From the NCBI GenBank assembly GCA_005882715.1, contig VBEI01000005.1:1-40506 (forward strand): a DNA stretch of 40,506 nt, given 5' to 3'. This document shows, in pieces, positions 14,005 to 21,325 of this stretch. Every line of letters starts with the position of its first letter. Within the stretch, counting starts at the first letter, position 1. The notes beneath the pieces were generated by a model. It saw only the letters and a list, made by a program, of their open reading frames with translations, was not told where the DNA came from and made no database searches. Source of the stretch: Chloroflexota bacterium (GTDB taxonomy: Bacteria; Chloroflexota; Dehalococcoidia; SM23-28-2; RBG-16-64-32). The translations under genes were made by a program, and so were the position numbers.

Positions 14005-15981
14005 ATGAAAGAGCCAGAGCAGTCGCGCTCGCATAAGACAAAGGGAGCGAAGGGTCAGCTCCAGGAGCTGATCGATGTAATCGCGCTACGCGCGTCAACT
14101 GCCGGTGTGGCTGAAGTTCAGGGCATTGAAGATGCCCTGCGATTCGTAGTCGACCGCATATGCCGCCACACCGGCTGGCCGGTGGGGCACGTCTACATGC
14201 CGGCGCCCGATTCTGAGGATGAGTACGTGAGCGCAGGCATCTGGCACCTCGATGACGCCGCGGCGCTCGAACGATTCCGCAAGGCCACGGAGCAGACGCG
14301 GCTCAATGGAGACGTGGGATTACCCGGCCGGGTCCTGTCGTCGGGCAGACCTGCCTGGGTGGTTGACGTAGGGCAGGAGCCGGGCTTCCCCAGAGCCGCA
14401 GCGGCCAGGAGAGCGGGCCTTAAGTCGGCGGTCGCGTTCCCAATTCAGGCCGGCGAACGGACCGGGGCAGTGGTGGAGTTCTTCTCGCGGGAGGTGATGG
14501 AGGCTAACGAGCATCTGCTCGAGGCGATGGTGAGCATCGGCACGGAGCTGGGAAGGGCTTTCGAACGCAGCCGTGAGTTGTCGATGGCGCAGCAGGCGGC
14601 GGAGCTATATCGGAGCGTTGTAGAAACTTCGCCGGACGCCATTATGGTCACGGACCTGAATGGCAGGGTGCTGATGTGCAACCAGCAGGCGGCGGCCCAC
14701 CACGGCGCGGAGGGGCCGGAGGCGATGCTGGGTCTCAGCGGCTTCGATTTCGTGGCACCGGAAGACCGGGAGCGCGCCGTTGAGAATGCGCGGCGCACGC
14801 TAGAGACGGGCGGAGTTCGCAACGTGGAATATACATTGGTCCGGCGGGACGGCTCGCGCATCCCTGCTGAATTGAGCGCGTCGCTGATCCGGGACCCGCA
14901 GGGACAGCCGCGCGCCTTCATCGCTGTTGTGCGCAACGTTGCTGAGCGAAAGAAGTCCGAGGACGCGCTGCGCCAGTCGGAGGAGAAGTTCCGCACGCTG
15001 ACGGAGATGAATGCGGCGGCAACGTTCGTCTTCAAGAAGGGCCGCCTCGTGTACGCGAATTCGGCGGCGGCGGAAATGACTGGATACAGCGTCGACGAGC
15101 TTCTGACCATCGACCCATGGAAGACCGTACACCCCGACTTCCGGGAGAGCCTGGAAGAGGCCTGGCGCGCAACCTTTGAGCGACCCGACCAACCGCCGCC
15201 GAGTGGGTTCGAGGTGAAGATCGTAACGAAGGACGGTGACGAGCGCTGGGTCGAGTACAGCGCCGACCTCGTGGATTGGGAAGGCGGCAGGGGAGTCCTC
15301 GGGACTGCTTACGACGTGACGGAGCGCAAGCAGGCGGAGCAGGCGCTGCGCGACAGCGAGGAACGCTACCGGGTGATGTACCAGGACAACCCCTCGATGT
15401 ACTTTACCGTGGACGCGGCGGGCAGGGTGCTTTCCGTGAACCAGTTCGGCGCGGAGCAGCTGGGCTATGCGCCGGAAGAGCTGGCCGGCACGCCCGTGCT
15501 AGAGGTCTTCTACGATGAGGACAAGGAGGATATCGCCCGCCAACTCCAGCTGTGCATGGACACGCCGGGGAAGATGTCGCACTGGGAATGCCGCAAGGTG
15601 AGGAAGGATGGGGAAGTGGTCTGGGTCAAGGAGGCGGCGCGCGCGACTTTAGACGTCAACGGCGAACTAATCGTGCTCATTGTGTGTGAGGACATCACAG
15701 AGCGCCGGCGGATGGAAGAAGAGCTGCGGAAGGCGAGGGAGGAGCTGGAAGGCAAGGTCGAGCGGCAGATGCAGCAGGGACGGGCCTATGGCCTTACCTT
15801 CCGCGAGCTAACTGTCCTTCACCTGGTTGCGGCCGGAAACTCCGACAGGGAGATGGCTGATAAGCTCGGCATCAGCCCTTTGACGGTGAGCAAGCACGTC
15901 GCCAACATCCTGTCGAAGATGGGGGCGTCCTCACGCAGCGAGGCGAGTGCGCGCGCGGTGCGGGAAGCGCTTCTCGTGTAG
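14005..15981 (+). CDS. GAF plus triple-PAS sensor with LuxR-type HTH output
   Basis: 658 residues. An N-terminal GAF domain (about 25-190, with VGLPGRVLSSGRPAWVVDV as the characteristic middle) is followed by three PAS/PAC units (about 195-320, 325-450 and 455-575), a coiled-coil linker (AREELEGKVERQ) and a LuxR-type HTH (about 590-658: LTFRELTVLHLVAAGNSDREMADKLGISPLTVSKHV). No kinase or receiver. A one-component transcription factor paralogous to the upstream gene, from which it differs by the added GAF domain. The ATG at 14005 is chosen over the in-frame GTG at 13951 because it has a Shine-Dalgarno (GGAG) at the right distance. GAF domains of this type often bind haem, cyclic nucleotides or small aromatics; the ligand cannot be told here. 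Confidence 0.86.
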   Translation: MKEPEQSRSHKTKGAKGQLQELIDVIALRASTAGVAEVQGIEDALRFVVDRICRHTGWPVGHVYMPAPDSEDEYVSAGIWHLDDAAALERFRKATEQTRLNGDVGLPGRVLSSGRPAWVVDVGQEPGFPRAAAARRAGLKSAVAFPIQAGERTGAVVEFFSREVMEANEHLLEAMVSIGTELGRAFERSRELSMAQQAAELYRSVVETSPDAIMVTDLNGRVLMCNQQAAAHHGAEGPEAMLGLSGFDFVAPEDRERAVENARRTLETGGVRNVEYTLVRRDGSRIPAELSASLIRDPQGQPRAFIAVVRNVAERKKSEDALRQSEEKFRTLTEMNAAATFVFKKGRLVYANSAAAEMTGYSVDELLTIDPWKTVHPDFRESLEEAWRATFERPDQPPPSGFEVKIVTKDGDERWVEYSADLVDWEGGRGVLGTAYDVTERKQAEQALRDSEERYRVMYQDNPSMYFTVDAAGRVLSVNQFGAEQLGYAPEELAGTPVLEVFYDEDKEDIARQLQLCMDTPGKMSHWECRKVRKDGEVVWVKEAARATLDVNGELIVLIVCEDITERRRMEEELRKAREELEGKVERQMQQGRAYGLTFRELTVLHLVAAGNSDREMADKLGISPLTVSKHVANILSKMGASSRSEASARAVREALLV

Positions 15982-16089
15982 TTATCAACACCAGCAAGAT
16001 TTTAAATAAGCCACAAAAATACTAGAAATCAGGTATTTACCAGCCTCTGCGGTTCCCTAAATAATTGAGGTACCCTCTTTTTGGGCTCC

Positions 16090-16132
16090 GCGGGCCGGGC
16101 GAGCCGCAACGCTTGGCCCGCTCCCTTTTTTT
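16090..16132 (+). terminator. Strong Rho-independent terminator after the GAF-PAS-LuxR gene
   Basis: A 12-base-pair stem (GCGGGCCGGGCG 16090-16101 with CGCTTGGCCCGC 16110-16121, two G-U pairs) with an 8-base loop is followed by CCC and seven T residues (16126-16132). It isolates the LuxR pair from mutS. The preceding 15982-16089 is AT-rich and non-coding. Confidence 0.85.
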
Positions 16133-16191
16133 ACAGGCCGTCTACCGAGGGGTTGTGACAGCCCGCGCTTCGATTTCATCTCGAGCGAGGC

Positions 16192-16197
16192 TATAAT
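16192..16197 (+). promoter_or_regulatory. -10 element (TATAAT) for mutS
   Basis: A perfect TATAAT with a weak -35-like TTCGAT 17 bases upstream (16169-16174). Its predicted start point near 16204 lies downstream of the GTG at 16200, which supports the internal GTG at 16245 as the real mutS start. Confidence 0.5.
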
Positions 16198-16244
16198 ACG
16201 TGCCAAAGCCGTCGGACCGAAGCGTTCAAGGTGCAGCCGGCCGC

Positions 16245-18848
16245 GTGACAACCCCGCTTAGACGTCAGTACCTGGAGATCAAGCGCCGCTACCCGCACGC
16301 CATACTTTTTTTCCGTCTCGGCGACTTCTACGAGACGTTCGATGAGGACGCGGAGACGGTGGCGCGGGAGCTGGAGATCACGCTCACCTCGCGGCCGGTG
16401 AGCAAGAATCAGCGCGTGCCGCTGGCAGGTATACCACACCACTCCCTGGATTCCCATCTCGGCAAGCTGATCGCGCGGGGCTACAAGGTTGCGATCTGCG
16501 AGCAGATGGAGCCCCCAAAAGGGGGCAACCTGGTCGACCGCCAGGTAGTGCGGGTCGTGACGCCGGGGACTCTTGTTGAGGAGAACCTGCTGGCGGGAGC
16601 GGCCAACAACTTCCTCGCCGCCTATGTGCCGGAAGACGGGCTGGCCGGCCTCGCGCATGTCGACGTTTCCACGGGCGAGTTCGGCTGCTTTCAGGCAGAG
16701 GCGGCCGAGGCTGCCCTGGAGATCGAGAGGCTGGCGCCAGCGGAGTTGCTGCTGCCGCAGGGAATCACGCCGCCGGGGAACTCAACAGGGACGCTGACGC
16801 CGCTGGGCGGACACGCCTTCGAGGCAGAGGCGGCGGAGGCCCGGCTCCTTTCGCACTTCGGGACGGCTTCGCTGGACGGCCTGGGCCTCGCCGGGCAGAG
16901 CCTGGCGGCGCGCGCCGCCGGAGCGATCCTGGAATACCTCGAGGAGAACCAGCAGGCGGTTCTAAACCATATCTCGCGGCTCGCCTACCAGGGCGACGCG
17001 GGCTTCATGACGGTGGACGCCAATACGGCCCGCAACCTCGAGCTCTTCAAGCCCCTCATACCGGATTCGGAGCACTCACCGTTGTTGGGTGTGCTGGACC
17101 AGACCAAGACGGCGATGGGAGCGCGACTGCTCCGGCGCTGGCTCGGGCGGCCGCTTCTCGACATAACCGAGATACAGAAACGCCAGGACGGTATCCAGCT
17201 GTTTGTGGACTCCGCGGTGCGGCGGACGAGGACGGCGGCCATCCTCTCGAAGATCCCTGACCTCGAGCGGCTCCTAGCCCGCGTCTCGACGGCAGCGGCC
17301 GGTTCGCCGGCGGCGAGCGTGCCGCGGGACCTCGTCGCGCTGGGGAGAGGGCTGGACGCGGTCGACAAGCTGAGGGAGACGGTCGAACACGATCCATCTT
17401 CCGGCTCCGGGAAGCACGTGGTGCGCGAGGAGATGATCGCGGGCCTGCACCCCTGCCGGGAGGTGGTTGAGCTCGTTGGGGCAGCGATGACTGACGATCC
17501 GTCCGCGGATGGACAGGTGATCCGGCCGGGCTTCTCGAAGGACCTGGACTCGCTGCGCGAGACGGCGCGGGACGCGCGGCAGTACCTGGCCGAAATGGAG
17601 CGCCGAGAACGCGAACGCAGCGGCATCAAGTCGCTCAAGGTCGGTTACAACCGCGTCTTCGGCTACTACATAGAGGTCTCGAAGGCGAACGCGCGGGCGG
17701 TCCCGGAGGAATACCAGCGGAAGCAAACGCTGGTTGGTGGCGAACGCTATACGACGCCAGAACTACAGGAGCACGAGTACAAGGTGCTCCACGCGCAGGA
17801 AGAGCAGCAGGAGCTTGAGCGATCGCTTTTGCGACAGGTCTGCTCGCAGGTCGCCGCGCACGGGCAAAGGATTCTCGAGACGGCAGCGGCCGTGGCGCTT
17901 GTGGACGTCTCCTGTGGGCTGGCGGAAGCCGCCGGCAGCTACGGCTACGCGCGGCCGGTCGTGGATGACGGCGATGCGATTGTGATCCGCGACGGCAGGC
18001 ACCCGGCCGTCGAGCGCATGATGCCGGTAGGCACGTTCGTGCCGAACGATACGCAGTTGTCGTGCTCTGATGCGCAGGTCGTGCTGCTCACGGGTCCGAA
18101 CATGGCCGGGAAATCGACGTACCTACGGCAGGTGGCGCTGATCGTACTGATGGCGCAGGTCGGCTCGTTCGTGCCGGCGAGGGAGGCGCGGATCGGCGTC
18201 GTGGACCGCATCTTCAGCCGCATCGGCGCACTGGATGACATCGCAGCGGGGCGGTCGACGTTTATGGTCGAGATGCTCGAGACGGCCGCGATGCTGCACA
18301 ACGCCACGCCACGCTCGCTGCTGATCTTCGATGAGATCGGGCGCGGGACGAGCACTTACGACGGGATGGCGATCGCGCGGGCGGTGGTGGAGTTCATTCA
18401 CAACCGACCGGAGGCGGCGGCGAAGACGCTGTTTGCGACGCACTACCACGAGCTGACGGAGCTAGCGGCGTTCCTGCCGCGCGTCCGCAACTACAACGTC
18501 GCGGTGGCGGAAGAGGAGGGCCGGGTGGTGTTCCTGCACCGCATTTTGCCCGGCGGCGCCGACCGCTCGTACGGCGTGCACGTCGCCCAGCTGGCGGGGC
18601 TGCCGCGCCCGGTGATCGCGCGGGCCCAGGAGATTCTGGAGCAGCTCGAAACGGCGAAACCACCGGCGGCGTCCTCCGCGGAACGAGCGGAGAGGGCGGC
18701 CCAGCTGCCGCTGTTCGGCCGGGAGGACGGGCTGCGCAAGGAGCTTTCGGCGCTGGAGGTGGACGGGATGACGCCGCTGGAGGCGATGACGAAGCTTTAC
18801 GAGCTGGCAGAAAAGGCGAGGGGGGAGGAAGGCCGAAGGATGAAGTAG
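16245..18848 (+). CDS. mutS: DNA mismatch repair protein MutS
   Basis: 867 residues from the GTG at 16245. Mismatch-recognition domain I contains the Phe-x-Glu-type segment FFRLGDFYETF; connector, lever and clamp domains follow, and the C-terminal ABC ATPase has Walker A GPNMAGKST and the Walker B/signature region FDEIGRGTSTYDGMAIARAVVEF. MutS binds mismatches and recruits MutL. An upstream in-frame GTG at 16200 would add 15 residues but overlaps the -10 region; AAGGTG at 16228 can serve as Shine-Dalgarno for 16245. mutS and mutL, often adjacent in bacteria, are separated here by a minus-strand signalling operon. Confidence 0.95.
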   Translation: MTTPLRRQYLEIKRRYPHAILFFRLGDFYETFDEDAETVARELEITLTSRPVSKNQRVPLAGIPHHSLDSHLGKLIARGYKVAICEQMEPPKGGNLVDRQVVRVVTPGTLVEENLLAGAANNFLAAYVPEDGLAGLAHVDVSTGEFGCFQAEAAEAALEIERLAPAELLLPQGITPPGNSTGTLTPLGGHAFEAEAAEARLLSHFGTASLDGLGLAGQSLAARAAGAILEYLEENQQAVLNHISRLAYQGDAGFMTVDANTARNLELFKPLIPDSEHSPLLGVLDQTKTAMGARLLRRWLGRPLLDITEIQKRQDGIQLFVDSAVRRTRTAAILSKIPDLERLLARVSTAAAGSPAASVPRDLVALGRGLDAVDKLRETVEHDPSSGSGKHVVREEMIAGLHPCREVVELVGAAMTDDPSADGQVIRPGFSKDLDSLRETARDARQYLAEMERRERERSGIKSLKVGYNRVFGYYIEVSKANARAVPEEYQRKQTLVGGERYTTPELQEHEYKVLHAQEEQQELERSLLRQVCSQVAAHGQRILETAAAVALVDVSCGLAEAAGSYGYARPVVDDGDAIVIRDGRHPAVERMMPVGTFVPNDTQLSCSDAQVVLLTGPNMAGKSTYLRQVALIVLMAQVGSFVPAREARIGVVDRIFSRIGALDDIAAGRSTFMVEMLETAAMLHNATPRSLLIFDEIGRGTSTYDGMAIARAVVEFIHNRPEAAAKTLFATHYHELTELAAFLPRVRNYNVAVAEEEGRVVFLHRILPGGADRSYGVHVAQLAGLPRPVIARAQEILEQLETAKPPAASSAERAERAAQLPLFGREDGLRKELSALEVDGMTPLEAMTKLYELAEKARGEEGRRMK

Positions 18849-18873
18849 GAAGAAGGGGTGTCGGCGTGATATG

Positions 18874-18936
18874 GCTCGGCTAGCGGGCCGGGTAGTCCGG
18901 CTTGCGTTTGGCGACGGCAGCTTAAGACTACCGAGC
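18874..18936. other. Structured intergenic segment between convergent mutS and receiver-GGDEF genes
   Basis: GGTAGTC (18891-18897) pairs with GACTACC (18926-18932) and GCTC (18874-18877) with GAGC (18933-18936). No T-run follows on either strand, so a classical terminator is not clear. A 16-base sequence at 18905-18920 recurs with two changes at about 18963-18978 over the end of the GGDEF gene. Confidence 0.3.
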
Positions 18937-18966
18937 TACGTTCCGGCGGCTTGGCTGATGCCGGCG

Positions 18967-19911
18967 TTAGGCGACGCCAATTGAAGGGATTGTGTAGTCG
19001 CAGACCTGGTTCTTGCCGGTAAGTTTGGCTTTACGCAGAGCAGCGTCGGCGCGGTCGAGCAGAGTTGTCGGGCGGAGCTGGTTCATTGTGGCCGGCGAGA
19101 AGACGCCGATGCTCGCGGTGATCGCGATTCTGTGGCGACCCGCGTGCAGCTCCATCGCCGCGATGGCGAAGCGCAGACGTTCCGCGAGCTGCATTGCGCC
19201 TTCGAGCCCCGTCTCGGGGGCAAGAATGCAGAACTCGTCGCCGCCGTAGCGGGCCGCGATGTCTATCTCACGCACCGAGTTGCCGATCGCGATCGCTAAC
19301 TGGCGCAGGACAGAATCCCCCTCGAGGTGGCCGTGCCTGTCATTGACTTCCTTGAAATTGTCGAGGTCCAGCATGAGGCAGGATAGCGGGCTACCGTAAC
19401 GCTTGGCGCGGCGGCATTCCTTCTCCAGCGCGTCCCCCAGATAGTTGCGGTTGTAGAGGCCGGTGAGCGGGTCAGTAACGGCGCGCTTGTCCGTCTCCTC
19501 GCGCTGGCGCTCCTCCTCGGCTTCGAGGCGGGCCACTTCGAGCGCCTCGAGGATCGCGCGGGTAAGCGTCGTCGAGTTGATGCGTCCCTTGGCGCAGTAA
19601 TCGCGGGCGCCGCCGCGGATCGCGTCCTTGGCGATCAGCTCGTCGCCCTGGCCGGTAAGCATAATGACGGGCGGGACATTTTTCTTGCCGCTAATAGAGC
19701 GCAGGAAATCGAGCCCGTTCTCGCCCGGCAGGGAGTAATCGAGGAGGATGATATCGTAGCGTTCCGTCTCTAGGGCGCGCCGGCAGGACCTCGCAGATGT
19801 CACGTTATCCACTTCGAAGATAACTGTACTTTCCTCGAGCGCCGCCCGAACAAGGCCGACGTCTCCGGGGTTGTCTTCGACGACAAGCACGCGCAGGGTG
19901 GTCTTGGTCAA
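18967..19911 (-). CDS. Receiver-GGDEF response regulator (diguanylate cyclase)
   Basis: A receiver domain (VLVVEDNPGD; phospho-acceptor Asp in IILLDYSLPG; MLTGQGD; Lys in YCAKG) is joined by a charged helix to a GGDEF domain with the intact motif RYGGDEF and an I-site REID five residues upstream. It should make c-di-GMP under phosphorylation control with product inhibition. Two starts are possible: a GTG at 19926 overlapping the upstream stop, and a TTG at 19911 directly preceded by a strong GGGAGGA Shine-Dalgarno; the TTG is preferred. Last gene of a four-gene minus-strand phosphorelay operon and paralogous to the gene before it. Confidence 0.9.
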   Translation of the reverse strand: MTKTTLRVLVVEDNPGDVGLVRAALEESTVIFEVDNVTSARSCRRALETERYDIILLDYSLPGENGLDFLRSISGKKNVPPVIMLTGQGDELIAKDAIRGGARDYCAKGRINSTTLTRAILEALEVARLEAEEERQREETDKRAVTDPLTGLYNRNYLGDALEKECRRAKRYGSPLSCLMLDLDNFKEVNDRHGHLEGDSVLRQLAIAIGNSVREIDIAARYGGDEFCILAPETGLEGAMQLAERLRFAIAAMELHAGRHRIAITASIGVFSPATMNQLRPTTLLDRADAALRKAKLTGKNQVCDYTIPSIGVA

Positions 19912-19922
19912 CGTTTCCTCCC

Positions 19923-20870
19923 TCACATTGCGGCAGCAGGGCGCGGCGGCTGTCCGCGCACCCGGTTCTTGCCTTCGACCTTTGCTTGCCTGAGCGCACG
20001 GTCGGCGCAGGCGAGCATCGTGTCGGGTGTCATCTCGTGTTCATCGCTCGAGGTGCAGGCGCCGATGCTAACGGTGATAGCTATCGCTCCGTCGCCGACG
20101 GCGAGGCCCTGTTCGGCGATCGAGTCGCAGATGCGCTCGGCGGCGAGCATCGCGGCGCTCTGGCTGGCTTCCGGCATGATGACGACGAATTCCTCGCCGC
20201 CGAAGCGGATCACCACATCGGTCTCGCGTACGCACTGGCTGATGGTCGCCGCGACCTGTTTGAGCGCGACGTCGCCGACGAGATGGCCGTGAATATCGTT
20301 GTAGGTCTTGAAGTCGTCCAGGTCGATCATCAAGCAGGCGAGGTCGCGCCGGTAGCGGCGGGCGCGGTTACACTCGCGATCGAGCGACTGCGCCATATAG
20401 CGGCGGTTATAGACGGCGGTCAGCTCGTCTGTGATGGCGAGGCGCTCCAGTTCCTCGCGTAGGCGCTTCTCCTCGCGGCCCCAGCGGTAGTTCTCGAGCG
20501 CCTGGTGGATCGCATGCGCGAGGATCTGGGAATTGATGGCGTTCTTGGGGAAGTAGTCGTAGGCGCCACTGTTCATAGCCTCCGCGGCGACGCGCCCGTC
20601 GCCCCAGCCGGTCAGCATGATCACCGGTGGCTGGTCACCGTCAACGTTCAGACGCCGAAGGAAGCTGAGGCCGTCCTCGCCCGGCAAGCTGTAGTCGAGG
20701 AGGAGCAGGTCGAATGGGATCGCGGCCATCCTGTCGAGGCATTCAGCCGTTGAGCGGACGCGCTCGAGGACGTAGTTGACCGCGGTGTACTTGCCGAGCA
20801 TTCGTTTGACGATCTCGGCATCGTGATCATTGTCCTCTACGAGAAGGACGCGCACTGATGTCCTGGCCAT
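19923..20870 (-). CDS. Receiver-GGDEF response regulator (diguanylate cyclase)
   Basis: 315 residues: receiver domain with phospho-acceptor Asp59 (LLLLDYSLPGEDG), linker helix, and GGDEF domain with the active variant RFGGEEF and I-site RETD. The signature usually read DxLTGLYNRRY appears as DELTAVYNRRY. Predicted to synthesise c-di-GMP. The ATG at 20870 has a GGAGGAG Shine-Dalgarno, and the TAATG junction with the Rcp1-like gene couples translation. The C-terminal tail (RGQPPRPAAAM) is low complexity. Tandem receiver-cyclases downstream of one kinase suggest two c-di-GMP outputs from one input. Confidence 0.9.
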   Translation of the reverse strand: MARTSVRVLLVEDNDHDAEIVKRMLGKYTAVNYVLERVRSTAECLDRMAAIPFDLLLLDYSLPGEDGLSFLRRLNVDGDQPPVIMLTGWGDGRVAAEAMNSGAYDYFPKNAINSQILAHAIHQALENYRWGREEKRLREELERLAITDELTAVYNRRYMAQSLDRECNRARRYRRDLACLMIDLDDFKTYNDIHGHLVGDVALKQVAATISQCVRETDVVIRFGGEEFVVIMPEASQSAAMLAAERICDSIAEQGLAVGDGAIAITVSIGACTSSDEHEMTPDTMLACADRALRQAKVEGKNRVRGQPPRPAAAM

Positions 20871-21325
20871 TACGCCACTCCTCCGGAAGCGGTTGCCGGC
20901 GGCAGCGTAGCTATCACGATCCAGTACTCCTGGATTGCAGTCACCACCTTGATGAAGTCCTCGAAGCGGACGGGCTTCGAGATGAACGTATTCACCCCCA
21001 GGTCGTAGCTACGCACGACATCCTCCTCGCGCGTAGAAGTGGTGAGGACGATGACGGGGATGCGCCTGAGCTCGGGGTCGCCTTTGATCCGTGAGAGGAC
21101 TTCCCGGCCGTCGACGCGCGGCAGGTTGAGGTCGAGGAGGATTAGGCCCGGAAGAGACGTCTCGCTGCGGGAGCCGAACAGAATGTCGAGCGCTTCCTGA
21201 CCATCGCGGGCGACGGTCAGCTCGTTCTTCACCTGGCCCTTCGCTAGAGCGCGCCGGGTGATCTCGATGTCGTTCGGGTTATCCTCGACGAGCAAGATCC
21301 TAAACGGCGCGAGCGTACTTTCCAT
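20870..21325 (-). CDS. Rcp1-like single-domain response regulator
   Basis: 151-residue CheY-like receiver with ILLVEDNPNDIEITRRAL, phospho-acceptor Asp65 in LILLDLNLPRVDG, VIVLTTS and the Lys in FISKPV. The NPND opening and LNLPRxDG motif mark the Rcp1 subfamily, partners of phytochrome-type and PAS histidine kinases. No output domain, so it acts as a phosphate shuttle or sink, or by protein contact. The ATG at 21325 lies inside the kinase gene (26-base overlap), with GGAGGA as its ribosome site. Second gene of the operon. Confidence 0.92.
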   Translation of the reverse strand: MESTLAPFRILLVEDNPNDIEITRRALAKGQVKNELTVARDGQEALDILFGSRSETSLPGLILLDLNLPRVDGREVLSRIKGDPELRRIPVIVLTTSTREEDVVRSYDLGVNTFISKPVRFEDFIKVVTAIQEYWIVIATLPPATASGGVA

